From positions 1-18,594 of the forward strand of contig NZ_CAKRCF010000052.1 of NCBI RefSeq assembly GCF_934307085.1: DNA of 18,594 nt, written 5' to 3'. Position numbers and translations under genes: made by a program. Every line of letters begins with the position of its first letter. The stretch's first letter is position 1. Below, one piece after another: positions 7,225 through 13,347 of this stretch. The notes beneath the pieces are model-generated. The model did no database searches, was not told where the DNA came from, and was given only the letters and a program-made list of their open reading frames with translations. The stretch is from an uncultured Anaerobutyricum sp. GTDB lineage: Bacteria; Bacillota; Clostridia; Lachnospirales; Lachnospiraceae.

Positions 7225-8493
7225 CTATCCTGGGAAAAATGGATAGAAGATCGGAAGAAGTATCATACTTACTACCGTTGCCACTAAAATCATTGGCACA
7301 CCAGCTTTGGCATAATCTTTAAATGTATAGCCACCTGCTGTTACAACCATTGTGTTAGCCGGCATTCCGATTGGTGTTGCGTATGCGCAGGAACCACCAA
7401 TGACACATGCCATCAATACGGCACTTGGGTCTGCTCCCATTCCCTGTGCAATGGAAATTCCAATTGGAACCATCAGGGCTGTTGTCGCTGTGTTAGACAT
7501 GAAATTTGTCATTACACAACAGAGCATAAAGATCACAAATGTAAGTACATATGGAGATGGGTTATCGCCAAGCATTCCGATTACCTTTTCTGCAATAAGT
7601 TCTCCTGCTCCTGTTTTTTCTAACGCTGCCGCTAAAGAAAGTGTTCCTCCGAAAAGGAAAATGGTTTTTAAGTCAATGGATGCCAACGCATCTTTCTCAC
7701 TGATTACTCCTGTAACCATTAAAGCTAACGCTCCCATACATCCGATGACACAAAGCTTGATACCAAGCTGTTCCTCAAATATCATTCCTACTAAGGTAAG
7801 TAGCAAAATTACTAAGGAAAGGTACTGTTTCCACTTTGGTACATGGCTAAAATCCTTTGACTCATCAAAAATTCCTTCGTCGCTTCCTTCTTTATTCGGA
7901 AGAAACTTATAACCGATAAATGCGAAATAAATAATTCCTACAATTAAAATCGGAACACCAACTTTGGCATAATCAAAGAATCCAAACTTAAGACCAATTC
8001 CTTCCATACCTGATTGCGCAATCATGTTTCCAGGAGCACCAATCAATGTGAGGTTACCTCCCATCGCTGCTGCAAAAACCAAAGGCATTAATAATCTTGA
8101 ACGGGAATACCCTGACTTCGCTGCGATTCCGATAACTACCGGAATCAGGATTGCTGCTGTTCCTGTATTAGAAAGAAATCCGCTCATCACACCTACGATA
8201 ACCATAATCGCTACGATAAGCTGTCTTTCCGTCTTTGCAAAATGAGTAACAATTCCGCCAATCTTATTGGCCATTCCTGTTTCAAACAATGCTCCTCCTA
8301 CGATAAACATTGCTACAAACAAGATAACGTTGCTGTCGATAAATCCTGCGAACGCTGTCTGCCATTCAAGTACACCGGAAACTACCAGTCCGACACATAC
8401 AATCATGGATGTCAGTCCCAGTGGAATCTTCTCCCACATAAACATGACAATCGCGAACAGCAAAAAAAGTAACGTGATTGTTATCTGACTCAT
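7225..8493 (-). CDS. DASS/SLC13-type anion (dicarboxylate) transporter
   Basis: This 422-residue protein is almost wholly hydrophobic, with about 11-12 membrane segments. It has the inverted-repeat architecture of the divalent-anion:sodium symporter/ion transporter superfamily. The two hairpin signature motifs are visible as SNTGTAAILIPV (about residues 108-119) and SNTATTALMVPI (about 334-345), each followed by a conserved glycine-rich helix. The start has GAGGAGGT 6 nt upstream. It heads the operon with ttdAB, and E. coli TtdT, the tartrate/succinate exchanger, belongs to the same superfamily, so tartrate or a related dicarboxylate is the likely substrate. It is shorter than typical CitT/TtdT proteins, and arsenite or sulfate transport are alternatives. 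Confidence 0.85.
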   Translation of the reverse strand: MSQITITLLFLLFAIVMFMWEKIPLGLTSMIVCVGLVVSGVLEWQTAFAGFIDSNVILFVAMFIVGGALFETGMANKIGGIVTHFAKTERQLIVAIMVIVGVMSGFLSNTGTAAILIPVVIGIAAKSGYSRSRLLMPLVFAAAMGGNLTLIGAPGNMIAQSGMEGIGLKFGFFDYAKVGVPILIVGIIYFAFIGYKFLPNKEGSDEGIFDESKDFSHVPKWKQYLSLVILLLTLVGMIFEEQLGIKLCVIGCMGALALMVTGVISEKDALASIDLKTIFLFGGTLSLAAALEKTGAGELIAEKVIGMLGDNPSPYVLTFVIFMLCCVMTNFMSNTATTALMVPIGISIAQGMGADPSAVLMACVIGGSCAYATPIGMPANTMVVTAGGYTFKDYAKAGVPMILVATVVSMILLPIFYPFFPG

Positions 8494-8917
8494 CTCTCTA
8501 CCTCCTCATTTGTTAGATTCGTCTTACGTTTTGCTTTTATCATAAATCCTCTTACCCTTTCCAGCCTCCCATATCCAGTAAATGAAAATCCTAATTTCTT
8601 TACTTGATGTTTTGCTTTGGCATTTTTGATTTATGATTTTTGATATTTGATTTTGTATCCAAATCTTGATTCTAAGATATACCTTTATTGAGAAAAAGTC
8701 AACTGTTTTTTGCTCTATTTGCATCATTTCGGCAAATACAATAAAGTTGAAGGTCTTTTTTTGTGCAGAATGTACTAGGATTGATTTGTGGGGTAGTGGG
8801 GACAGACGAACCAAAATAAAGAATCTGGGGAAGATTTGGGGAAGAAAGTCGGAGTCTACGACTCTCATACACAAATCACCTCAATATTATAATTAACACC
8901 CCGACCCTCCAAAGACA
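8494..8917. other. Leader and promoter region of the transporter-ttdAB operon
   Basis: About 420 nt without a credible gene. It holds a minus-strand promoter at 8674-8702, giving an A/T-rich leader of about 170 nt. In the leader, imperfect repeats of TTTTGATNT occur around 8628-8655. The -10 overlaps the small palindrome ATCTT-N6-AAGAT (8663-8678), a possible operator. ACATCAAGTAAA on the minus strand (around 8601-8612) resembles a half of the palindrome in front of the regulator genes. Confidence 0.5.
8674..8702 (-). promoter_or_regulatory. Candidate promoter of the transporter-ttdAB operon
   Basis: On the minus strand TTGACT (8702-8697) is followed after exactly 17 nt by TATCTT (8679-8674). 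The -35 matches 5 of 6 and the -10 matches 4 of 6. It overlaps the palindrome ATCTT-N6-AAGAT, which fits control by one of the adjacent GntR-type regulators. Confidence 0.55.
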
Positions 8918-9045
8918 GCCCGCTGAAAGATAAATAGACCATATTTGTGGCCTCGGAGCAAAGGTTGGATGCGAGCGCTTCCACGCGAACATTCAACCTG
9001 CCGCGACTAAAGCCACAAATATGGTCTATTTATCTTTCAGCGGGC
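8918..9045 (+). repeat. Large hairpin repeat, copy B (perfect arms)
   Basis: Outer arms 8918-8951 and 9012-9045 are perfectly complementary over 34 nt. Inside are the conserved internal-loop strands CTCGGAGCAA and GCCGCGACTAAA, an inner 10-bp stem (8962-8971 with 8990-8999, one G-T wobble) and an apical loop CGAGC...CGAA. Orientation is the same as copy A. The flank GGGCGTTT...TCTGCGGCA matches copy A in part. It lies 20 nt past the stop of the second GntR gene and in front of the transporter operon. The middle of the arm differs from copy A while pairing is kept. Confidence 0.92.
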
Positions 9046-9065
9046 GTTTCCTGTCTGCGGCACCC

Positions 9066-9710
9066 CTAATTATAATAAGTCAACATATCATCTCTGCTTC
9101 GCATAATATGTTCCTTCATAGCTGCTTCTGCCGCATCTCCGTCATGTGCCTTGATCGCCTCCAAGATTTCTCCATGTTCTTTTACGGAAACTTTAGCATA
9201 GTCTTCTTCGGAAACCATCATTCCCATTGATAATCCATTCCAGAGTTCTGAAATCATATTTTTCATTTTTCCATTTCCTGCAGCTGTCCAGATTTCATTA
9301 TGGAATTCTCTATTAATATCTGTGTAGCGTGAAAAGTCTTTGTTCTCTAATACTTTACGGGAATCCTCATAGATTTCTTCCAGTTCTGAAATGTCTGCTT
9401 CTGGCGCTGCACAAAGACGTGCTGCCGCTCCTTCTAAGATGGCTCGCAGTTGATAATGCTCTTTGATATAAGTTTCTGTCACACCAAGAACGACTGCTGC
9501 TTTATTTTTCCGGAGCTGAATCAGTCCGTCGCGGGCAAGTATCTGAAATGCTTCTCTTACTGGCATTGCAGACACATTAAGCTGTGATGCCACACTTTCA
9601 AGAGAAAGCACTTCGCCTTCTTTCATCTGCCTTGACAATATCGCCTTTCTAAGTTCTGCCGCTACTCGCTCTTTTGCTGACGGCATCTTAATTGGTCTTA
9701 ATCCCATCAT
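9066..9710 (-). CDS. GntR/FadR-family regulator with FCD domain
   Basis: The protein has 214 residues. An N-terminal winged helix-turn-helix (about 12-75, with LESVASQLNVSAMPVREAFQ and DGLIQL) is followed by an all-helical FCD effector domain (about 80-210). The three metal-binding histidines expected of FCD proteins are at H137 (NREFHNE), H179 (VKEHGEIL) and H201 (MKEHIM). The domain therefore probably binds a metal and a small organic acid. The gene starts inside the stop of the preceding GntR gene (ATGA overlap), so the two are made together. Its place next to the transporter-ttdAB operon makes it the likely sensor of tartrate or a related hydroxy-acid. Activator or repressor cannot be decided from sequence. 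Confidence 0.92.
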   Translation of the reverse strand: MMGLRPIKMPSAKERVAAELRKAILSRQMKEGEVLSLESVASQLNVSAMPVREAFQILARDGLIQLRKNKAAVVLGVTETYIKEHYQLRAILEGAAARLCAAPEADISELEEIYEDSRKVLENKDFSRYTDINREFHNEIWTAAGNGKMKNMISELWNGLSMGMMVSEEDYAKVSVKEHGEILEAIKAHDGDAAEAAMKEHIMRSRDDMLTYYN

Positions 9711-10333
9711 TTATTCTTTCCCCTCTCTACATTTACGTTATCTGCAAGTACCTTCATCCATGCATCTATTTTTTTAAATATTTTCTTTCTTCCAGAAATA
9801 CTGTCGAGATTCGCACCATTTTCTTCTAAAATAATCTGTTTCATCTCTTTTCTGCATTTGCTCTCCTGCTCATTTACTCCACAAGATACAGCAAAACGAA
9901 TATAGCAATCTGAAGCAGTATAAAGTAATTTTGAGAGATATACATTGTCCGTACAGTCTAATAATATCTCATCGAAACGTTTCGATGTGGATAAATCAGA
10001 GGAAAGAATAGTTATCACTTCTTTTCCTTTATCCTCATTTTTTAAATTCTCTACTGCTTTTTTGAGGATATCTCCAATCATTTCATAAATAATCCGAATC
10101 TGTTCTTCCAATAATTCTACTGCGTAAATTCTTCTCGTTGCCAGACGGACAATCAATCCCTGTCCCTCTAATACCTGAAATGCCTCTCTGATTGGAATTC
10201 TCGAAGCGCCAAATACTTCTGCCAGTTCTTCCTGCTTTAACTGCGTCCCTCCGGCAATCCGACCGGAAAGAATCTCATCAGCAATCTGTTGTGCCATGTA
10301 GTCGCTAAGGCGTTTTTCTGATAATGCCTTCAT
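9707..10333 (-). CDS. GntR-family regulator with divergent, histidine-free C-terminal domain
   Basis: This 208-residue protein has a GntR winged helix-turn-helix at about 10-72 (LAEVFGASRIPIREAFQVLEGQGLI). Its C-terminal helical domain is too diverged to recognise as FCD by eye. The whole protein contains no histidine, so the metal site typical of FCD domains cannot be present. The start has GGAGGAGG 8 nt upstream. It is the first gene of a two-regulator operon, sharing 4 nt with the FCD-type partner. A palindrome and promoter lie just upstream. It may be a structural partner of the second regulator or sense a ligand without metal. The pairing of two GntR proteins in one operon is uncommon. 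Confidence 0.85.
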   Translation of the reverse strand: MKALSEKRLSDYMAQQIADEILSGRIAGGTQLKQEELAEVFGASRIPIREAFQVLEGQGLIVRLATRRIYAVELLEEQIRIIYEMIGDILKKAVENLKNEDKGKEVITILSSDLSTSKRFDEILLDCTDNVYLSKLLYTASDCYIRFAVSCGVNEQESKCRKEMKQIILEENGANLDSISGRKKIFKKIDAWMKVLADNVNVERGKNK

Positions 10334-10359
10334 TAATATGTTCCTCCTCCGAAAATTTA

Positions 10360-10390
10360 CTTAACATCACTTGTCTTCTATGATGTTAAG
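10360..10390. promoter_or_regulatory. Perfect palindrome, probable autoregulatory operator
   Basis: CTTAACATCA (10360-10369) and TGATGTTAAG (10381-10390) are perfect 10-bp inverted halves around an 11-nt spacer. On the minus strand the site begins directly after the -10 hexamer and so covers the expected transcription start. That is a classic place for a repressor, here most likely one of the two GntR proteins. A stem-loop in the mRNA leader is the alternative. Confidence 0.6.
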
Positions 10391-10418
10391 ATTGTACTTC
10401 TATTAATAATGTATCCAA
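10391..10418 (-). promoter_or_regulatory. Candidate promoter of the two-regulator operon
   Basis: On the minus strand TTGGAT (10418-10413), 16-nt spacer, TACAAT (10396-10391). The -10 matches 5 of 6 and the -35 matches 3 of 6. The perfect palindrome at 10360-10390 follows at once. Confidence 0.5.
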
Positions 10419-10483
10419 AATCATGTAAAAAGTAAAGAGGTTTTCAAAAAATAAATTTACTATTTAATTTATTAAGAACCGAC

Positions 10484-10607
10484 GCCCTCTTTTGATATAT
10501 ACGTCATATTTGTAATTTTAGTCGCTGCAGGTTGAATGTTCGTTTATGTGCTCGCATCCAACCTTTGCTCCGAGATTACAAATATGACGTATATATCAAA
10601 AGAGGGC
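10484..10607 (-). repeat. Large hairpin repeat, copy C (inverted, perfect arms)
   Basis: Outer arms 10484-10515 and 10576-10607 are perfectly complementary over 32 nt. The core reads CTCGGAGCAA on the minus strand, so the copy is inverted relative to A, B and D. The inner stem is 10529-10538 with 10555-10564, and the apical loop again runs CGAGC...CGAA. The flanks are inverted along with the core (GGGCGTC on the side that follows GACTAAA), so the whole unit is flipped, not only the loop. The arm middle is different again from A and B. Confidence 0.92.
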
Positions 10608-10766
10608 TGACAGTGGCTAGATTTAGTTGAATTAGAATAGTAATAATGGAGATTGGGGGAGAGTGCAGAAGTCTTTTATAGACATATTGGACTCCTTTCC
10701 TCAGTAGATAAATGGACAAAGTGAATAAACGGATGAGGTAACTCAAATAACCCTAGCAAGGAAACA

Positions 10767-10985
10767 GAATTCTGGAAGTCAAATACTCCATATTTGTGAA
10801 CTCTGAGCTGAGAGGGTGTATCTAATGTTAGAAAATCCCCTCATGAAAAGTTATTAATTTTGCGACTCTTGTGTTTTTTACAACGGAGTCAAAATCAATA
10901 ACTTTTCATGAGAGGATTTTCATAGAAGATTACTCCTCGCAGCAACTAAAGTCACAAATATGGAGTATTTTGATTTCCAGAGTTC
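10767..10985 (+). repeat. Large hairpin repeat, copy D (diverged, with nested hairpin)
   Basis: Outer arms 10767-10799 and 10952-10985 pair throughout, apart from one unpaired base and two G-T wobbles. The internal loop strands are recognisable but changed (CTCTGAGCTG; GCAGCAACTAAAG). The inner stem is degenerate. Where the apical loop should be there is a second palindrome (10831-10921). The 3' flank CGTCTCCTTGCCTG resembles copy A. The copy starts 20 nt past the hcyD stop and could act as its transcript end. Confidence 0.75.
10831..10921. repeat. Second palindrome nested inside hairpin copy D
   Basis: Arms 10831-10868 and 10886-10921 pair over 34 of 36 positions plus a 2-nt bulge, around a T-rich loop (TTGTGTTTTTTACAACG). 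The arm sequence is unrelated to the outer family. I see no target-site duplication at its edges. Confidence 0.85.
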
Positions 10986-11005
10986 GTCTCCTTGCCTGTT
11001 TTTAA

Positions 11006-11419
11006 CTAAACCAGAACAATCTCATCCTTAGAAACCTGCCCCTCCCTTACTCGGAAAGCATGGATTACAGGATTCTCCTGGTCCATCAGAGACATAATAA
11101 GATAACTTGCCTCGGAGTCAAAAGCCAGTCGGATATCCTCCTGTGATGGTCTTGCTGGTGTTTCCGGATGAGAATGCCAGTTTCCAAGTGGTTCTAATCC
11201 GTTCTTTCTCATGTCTTTGATTGCTGCAAGCTGCTCTTTTGGATCTAAAGAGAAGTGTTCGTTTGTATGGTCAATATTTGTAAGGTAATATACTTTTTTT
11301 ATTACTCGTTCTGTGTCGGATTTTTCGCCGGCGATGAGTCCGCAGGCTTCTTCCGGCAGGTGGGCAATGGCATGGGCTGCCATTGCCTGAAAGTCTTCTT
11401 TTTTAAGCTTTACCTGCAT
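11006..11419 (-). CDS. hcyD: M67-family JAMM metalloprotease (HcyD-like)
   Basis: This 137-residue zinc protease has the full JAMM signature: acidic E24 in EEACG, H82 and H84 in NWHSHP, then S92 and D95 (H-x-H-x10-D). Such bacterial JAMM enzymes cut after the glycines of ubiquitin-like sulfur carriers. In Wolinella succinogenes, HcyD first trims the carrier's terminal residue and later frees homocysteine from it (Krishnamoorthy and Begley). Here the carrier ends in Gly-Gly-Gly-Arg, so removal of Arg is the expected first job. The gene lies 2 nt after the E1-like gene and is the last gene of the sulfur run. An alternative is Mec-type release of cysteine, but MetY in the same run favours homocysteine. 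Confidence 0.9.
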   Translation of the reverse strand: MQVKLKKEDFQAMAAHAIAHLPEEACGLIAGEKSDTERVIKKVYYLTNIDHTNEHFSLDPKEQLAAIKDMRKNGLEPLGNWHSHPETPARPSQEDIRLAFDSEASYLIMSLMDQENPVIHAFRVREGQVSKDEIVLV

Positions 11420-11421
11420 GA

Positions 11422-12225
11422 TTAGATTCCCTCACATTCTGTCTGTTCGTAATCGATAAGCTCTGTGATTGTCGGATGTTCACCACATACAGCACATTCT
11501 TCTGTATGTTCTGGAAGTTTAATCTTTCTAAATTCCATTTTTAAGGCATCATAAGTTAAGAGATATCCTGTCAGTAAGTCTCCAACTCCAAGAATGTATT
11601 TTATTGCTTCCATTGCCTGAAGGCTTCCAATCACTCCACCCATTGCGCCGATAACTCCTGCCTGCTTACAGGTTGGTACTGCGTCCTTTGGCGGCGGATT
11701 TTTGAATACACAACGATAACATGGTCCTTCTCCTGGTACATAAGTCATGAGCTGACCTTTGAAACGGATGATTCCAGCATGTGAAAATGGTTTCTTTGCC
11801 ATTACACAGGCATCGTTAATCAGAAATTTTGCAGGGAAGTTGTCTGTTCCATCGATGATGAAGTCGTAGTCTTTGATTAAGTCCATGATGGATTCTGAGT
11901 CTACGAAAGTACGGTATGTAATTACTTTTACATCTGGGTTAATGGCTTCCATTGTCTCTTTCGCAGACTGTACTTTTGCCTTACCTACATCCTGTGTTGA
12001 ATGAATGATCTGTCTTTGTAAGTTAGATAAATCTACTTCGTCTGCATCTGCGATTCCGATTGTTCCAACACCGGCTGCTGCTAAATACATTGCGGCTGGT
12101 GCGCCAAGTCCACCGGCTCCGATAATTAATACTTTGGCATTTAATAATTTCTTTTGTCCTTTCGCGCCAACTTCCTTCAAAATAATATGACGGGAGTAGC
12201 GTTCAAGCTGCTCGTTTGAAAGCAT
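11422..12225 (-). CDS. hcyF: E1-like ThiF/MoeB/HesA-family adenylyltransferase (HcyF-like)
   Basis: This 267-residue protein belongs to the ThiF/MoeB/HesA family, which adenylates the C-terminal glycine of ubiquitin-like sulfur carriers with ATP. Visible are the Rossmann glycines GAGGLG (from 36), R71 in LSNLQRQ, K84, D127 in IDGTDNF, the conserved cysteine in PTCKQAG (C186), and four zinc-type cysteines, C169/C172 (CYRC) and C244/C247 (CAVC). No rhodanese domain is attached, so sulfide is likely to come directly from the reductase or from the TusA-like protein. Its ATG overlaps the sulfur-carrier stop (TAATG), and its ribosome binding site lies inside the carrier's glycine codons. Directly ahead of the JAMM gene. 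Confidence 0.93.
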   Translation of the reverse strand: MLSNEQLERYSRHIILKEVGAKGQKKLLNAKVLIIGAGGLGAPAAMYLAAAGVGTIGIADADEVDLSNLQRQIIHSTQDVGKAKVQSAKETMEAINPDVKVITYRTFVDSESIMDLIKDYDFIIDGTDNFPAKFLINDACVMAKKPFSHAGIIRFKGQLMTYVPGEGPCYRCVFKNPPPKDAVPTCKQAGVIGAMGGVIGSLQAMEAIKYILGVGDLLTGYLLTYDALKMEFRKIKLPEHTEECAVCGEHPTITELIDYEQTECEGI

Positions 12226-12428
12226 TATCTTCCACCTCCCATGAAATACAGGAATTCTACTTCGTCACCGTCTTTTAAGGCTTTTTCAAAATCTGCTCTT
12301 TCAACGAATTCATCGTTTACGGATACAGTAACATATTCCGGTGTCTCTACGTTTTCCTTTTCAATAAGCTGTGTGATGTTTAATCCATCTTCATATTCTT
12401 TTACTTTTCCAGCAACTGTGATTTTCAC
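12225..12428 (-). CDS. hcyS: ThiS/MoaD-type sulfur carrier ending GGGR (HcyS-like)
   Basis: This small beta-grasp protein has 67 residues from the GTG at 12428-12426. I chose that start because GGAGGA lies exactly 7 nt upstream and the product then begins MKITVAGK, as in ThiS/MoaD proteins. An ATG five codons earlier (12443) has no ribosome binding site and would contain the GGAGGA. The C-terminus is FMGGGR: the Gly-Gly needed for thiocarboxylation is capped by one extra residue, Arg. Wolinella HcyS is similarly capped, by Ala, and is trimmed by HcyD. So the neighbouring JAMM protease should activate this carrier. It is coupled to hcyF by a 1-nt overlap. Confidence 0.88.
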   Translation of the reverse strand: MKITVAGKVKEYEDGLNITQLIEKENVETPEYVTVSVNDEFVERADFEKALKDGDEVEFLYFMGGGR

Positions 12429-12643
12429 GATTCTATCCTCCATTTATGTCTGTTTTTATATTTATAAAATTATATCTGTCTTATTATATCGGCCTTACCT
12501 TAAACTTTTATATTCTATTTATCATTATATACATCTTTACAATGGCTTTATAAATATATTCAAATTGCTATATATGACTTTATATTCAACTTTATAAATA
12601 TGTTTTATTCCGTCTTTTATCAGATTCTTTACTATAGATCTTA

Positions 12644-12958
12644 TTATTTATTCTTTTCGATTGCTTCTTCGATTTTATGCTTACTTACAGCTCCTGTGAT
12701 TCTATCTACTTCTTCTCCGTTTTTGAAGAAAATAAGCACTGGTGAAGACATAACACTATATTCTTCGATAAGTTCCTGCTCGTAAACAATATTTACTTTT
12801 CCGATGTATACGTCTGGATATTTTTCGTCCAGATCTGCAAGTATCGGAGATAACTTTTTGCATGGAATACAACTATCAGAGTAGAAGTCTGCGATTGCAA
12901 GACCTGGTGCGCTTAATACCTTTTCCTGAAAGCTGTCTTTGTTTAATCTTTCTGCCAT
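12644..12958 (-). CDS. Thioredoxin-like protein with CIPC active site
   Basis: This 104-residue single-domain thioredoxin fold protein starts at the ATG at 12958, which has GGAAGGAG 7 nt upstream. An ATG six codons earlier would swallow that ribosome binding site. The redox motif is C30-I-P-C33 (DSCIPCKKLSP) instead of the usual CGPC, and the cis-proline loop is SSPVLIFF. The CIPC motif suggests an altered redox potential or partner. It lies in the sulfur run between the TusA-like and carrier genes, separated from each by A/T-rich gaps of 143 and 215 nt. It probably gives electrons or handles sulfur for the reductases. Ordinary thioredoxin is the alternative. Confidence 0.88.
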   Translation of the reverse strand: MAERLNKDSFQEKVLSAPGLAIADFYSDSCIPCKKLSPILADLDEKYPDVYIGKVNIVYEQELIEEYSVMSSPVLIFFKNGEEVDRITGAVSKHKIEEAIEKNK

Positions 12959-13101
12959 AATTGTTCTCCTTCCCAAAGCATACTCGAAAAAGTAAAAAGT
13001 AATTTTCGCATCCTACTTTGTGGAATACATCTTACAAAAATAATTTTCGAACACACTACGGGATTTTCCTGCTTTATTTTTCTACTTTTTATCTGTATAC
13101 T

Positions 13102-13347
13102 TTATTCTCCAACTTTCTTTACAAATAAAGTATAAGTTCCATCATCATTTGTATCTAATTTTAAAATCTGATGTCCTTCTTCTTTGATACTTCTTGGAAC
13201 ATTCTGTACTGGTTCGCCATCGTTCATTTTTACGGCTAAAACCTGTCCCTCATCCATTTCCTCTAATGCTACTTTTGCTTTTACAAATGTAACAGGGCAT
13301 ACAACATCAGTAATATCTACCTGTTCATCAAAATGTATTTCACTCAT
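13102..13347 (-). CDS. TusA-family sulfur-transfer protein
   Basis: This 81-residue protein starts at the ATG at 13347, which has AAGGAGG 9 nt upstream. Another ATG two codons earlier is only 3 nt from it, too close. It carries the TusA cysteine-proline signature at C17 (DVVCPVTFVKAKVAL), the site that carries persulfide, and the common C-terminal stretch PRSIKEEGHQIL. It overlaps the sulfite reductase gene by 8 nt, so the two are coupled. This suggests a direct hand-off, with sulfur from the reductase bound to the TusA cysteine before transfer to the thiocarboxylate carrier. That order is inferred. In other contexts TusA proteins serve tRNA thiolation. Confidence 0.9.
   Translation of the reverse strand: MSEIHFDEQVDITDVVCPVTFVKAKVALEEMDEGQVLAVKMNDGEPVQNVPRSIKEEGHQILKLDTNDDGTYTLFVKKVGE

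Larger units (their letters stand above)
10334..11005. other. Intergenic region with two large hairpins
   Basis: This stretch of about 670 nt separates the regulator operon from the sulfur operon. It contains the regulator promoter and operator (10360-10418), hairpin copy C (10484-10607) and copy D (10767-10985). Between C and D (10608-10766) I find no reading frame, promoter or structure I trust. Confidence 0.7.

Noticed and set aside
8524..8874. Minus-strand open frame of 116 codons upstream of the transporter
   Set aside because: It lies in the promoter and leader region, has no good ribosome binding site, reads as low-complexity A/T-derived sequence, and overlaps the predicted promoter.
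8918..9045. Hairpin family as integron attC sites or a CRISPR array
   Set aside because: Copies are dispersed in both orientations, there is no integrase or cassette pattern, and no short regularly spaced repeats or cas genes.
10484..10607. Idea that the hairpin core is an invertible (phase-variable) segment
   Set aside because: In copy C the core is inverted relative to A and B, but the unique flanks outside the arms are inverted too, so the whole unit is flipped, not the core between fixed arms.
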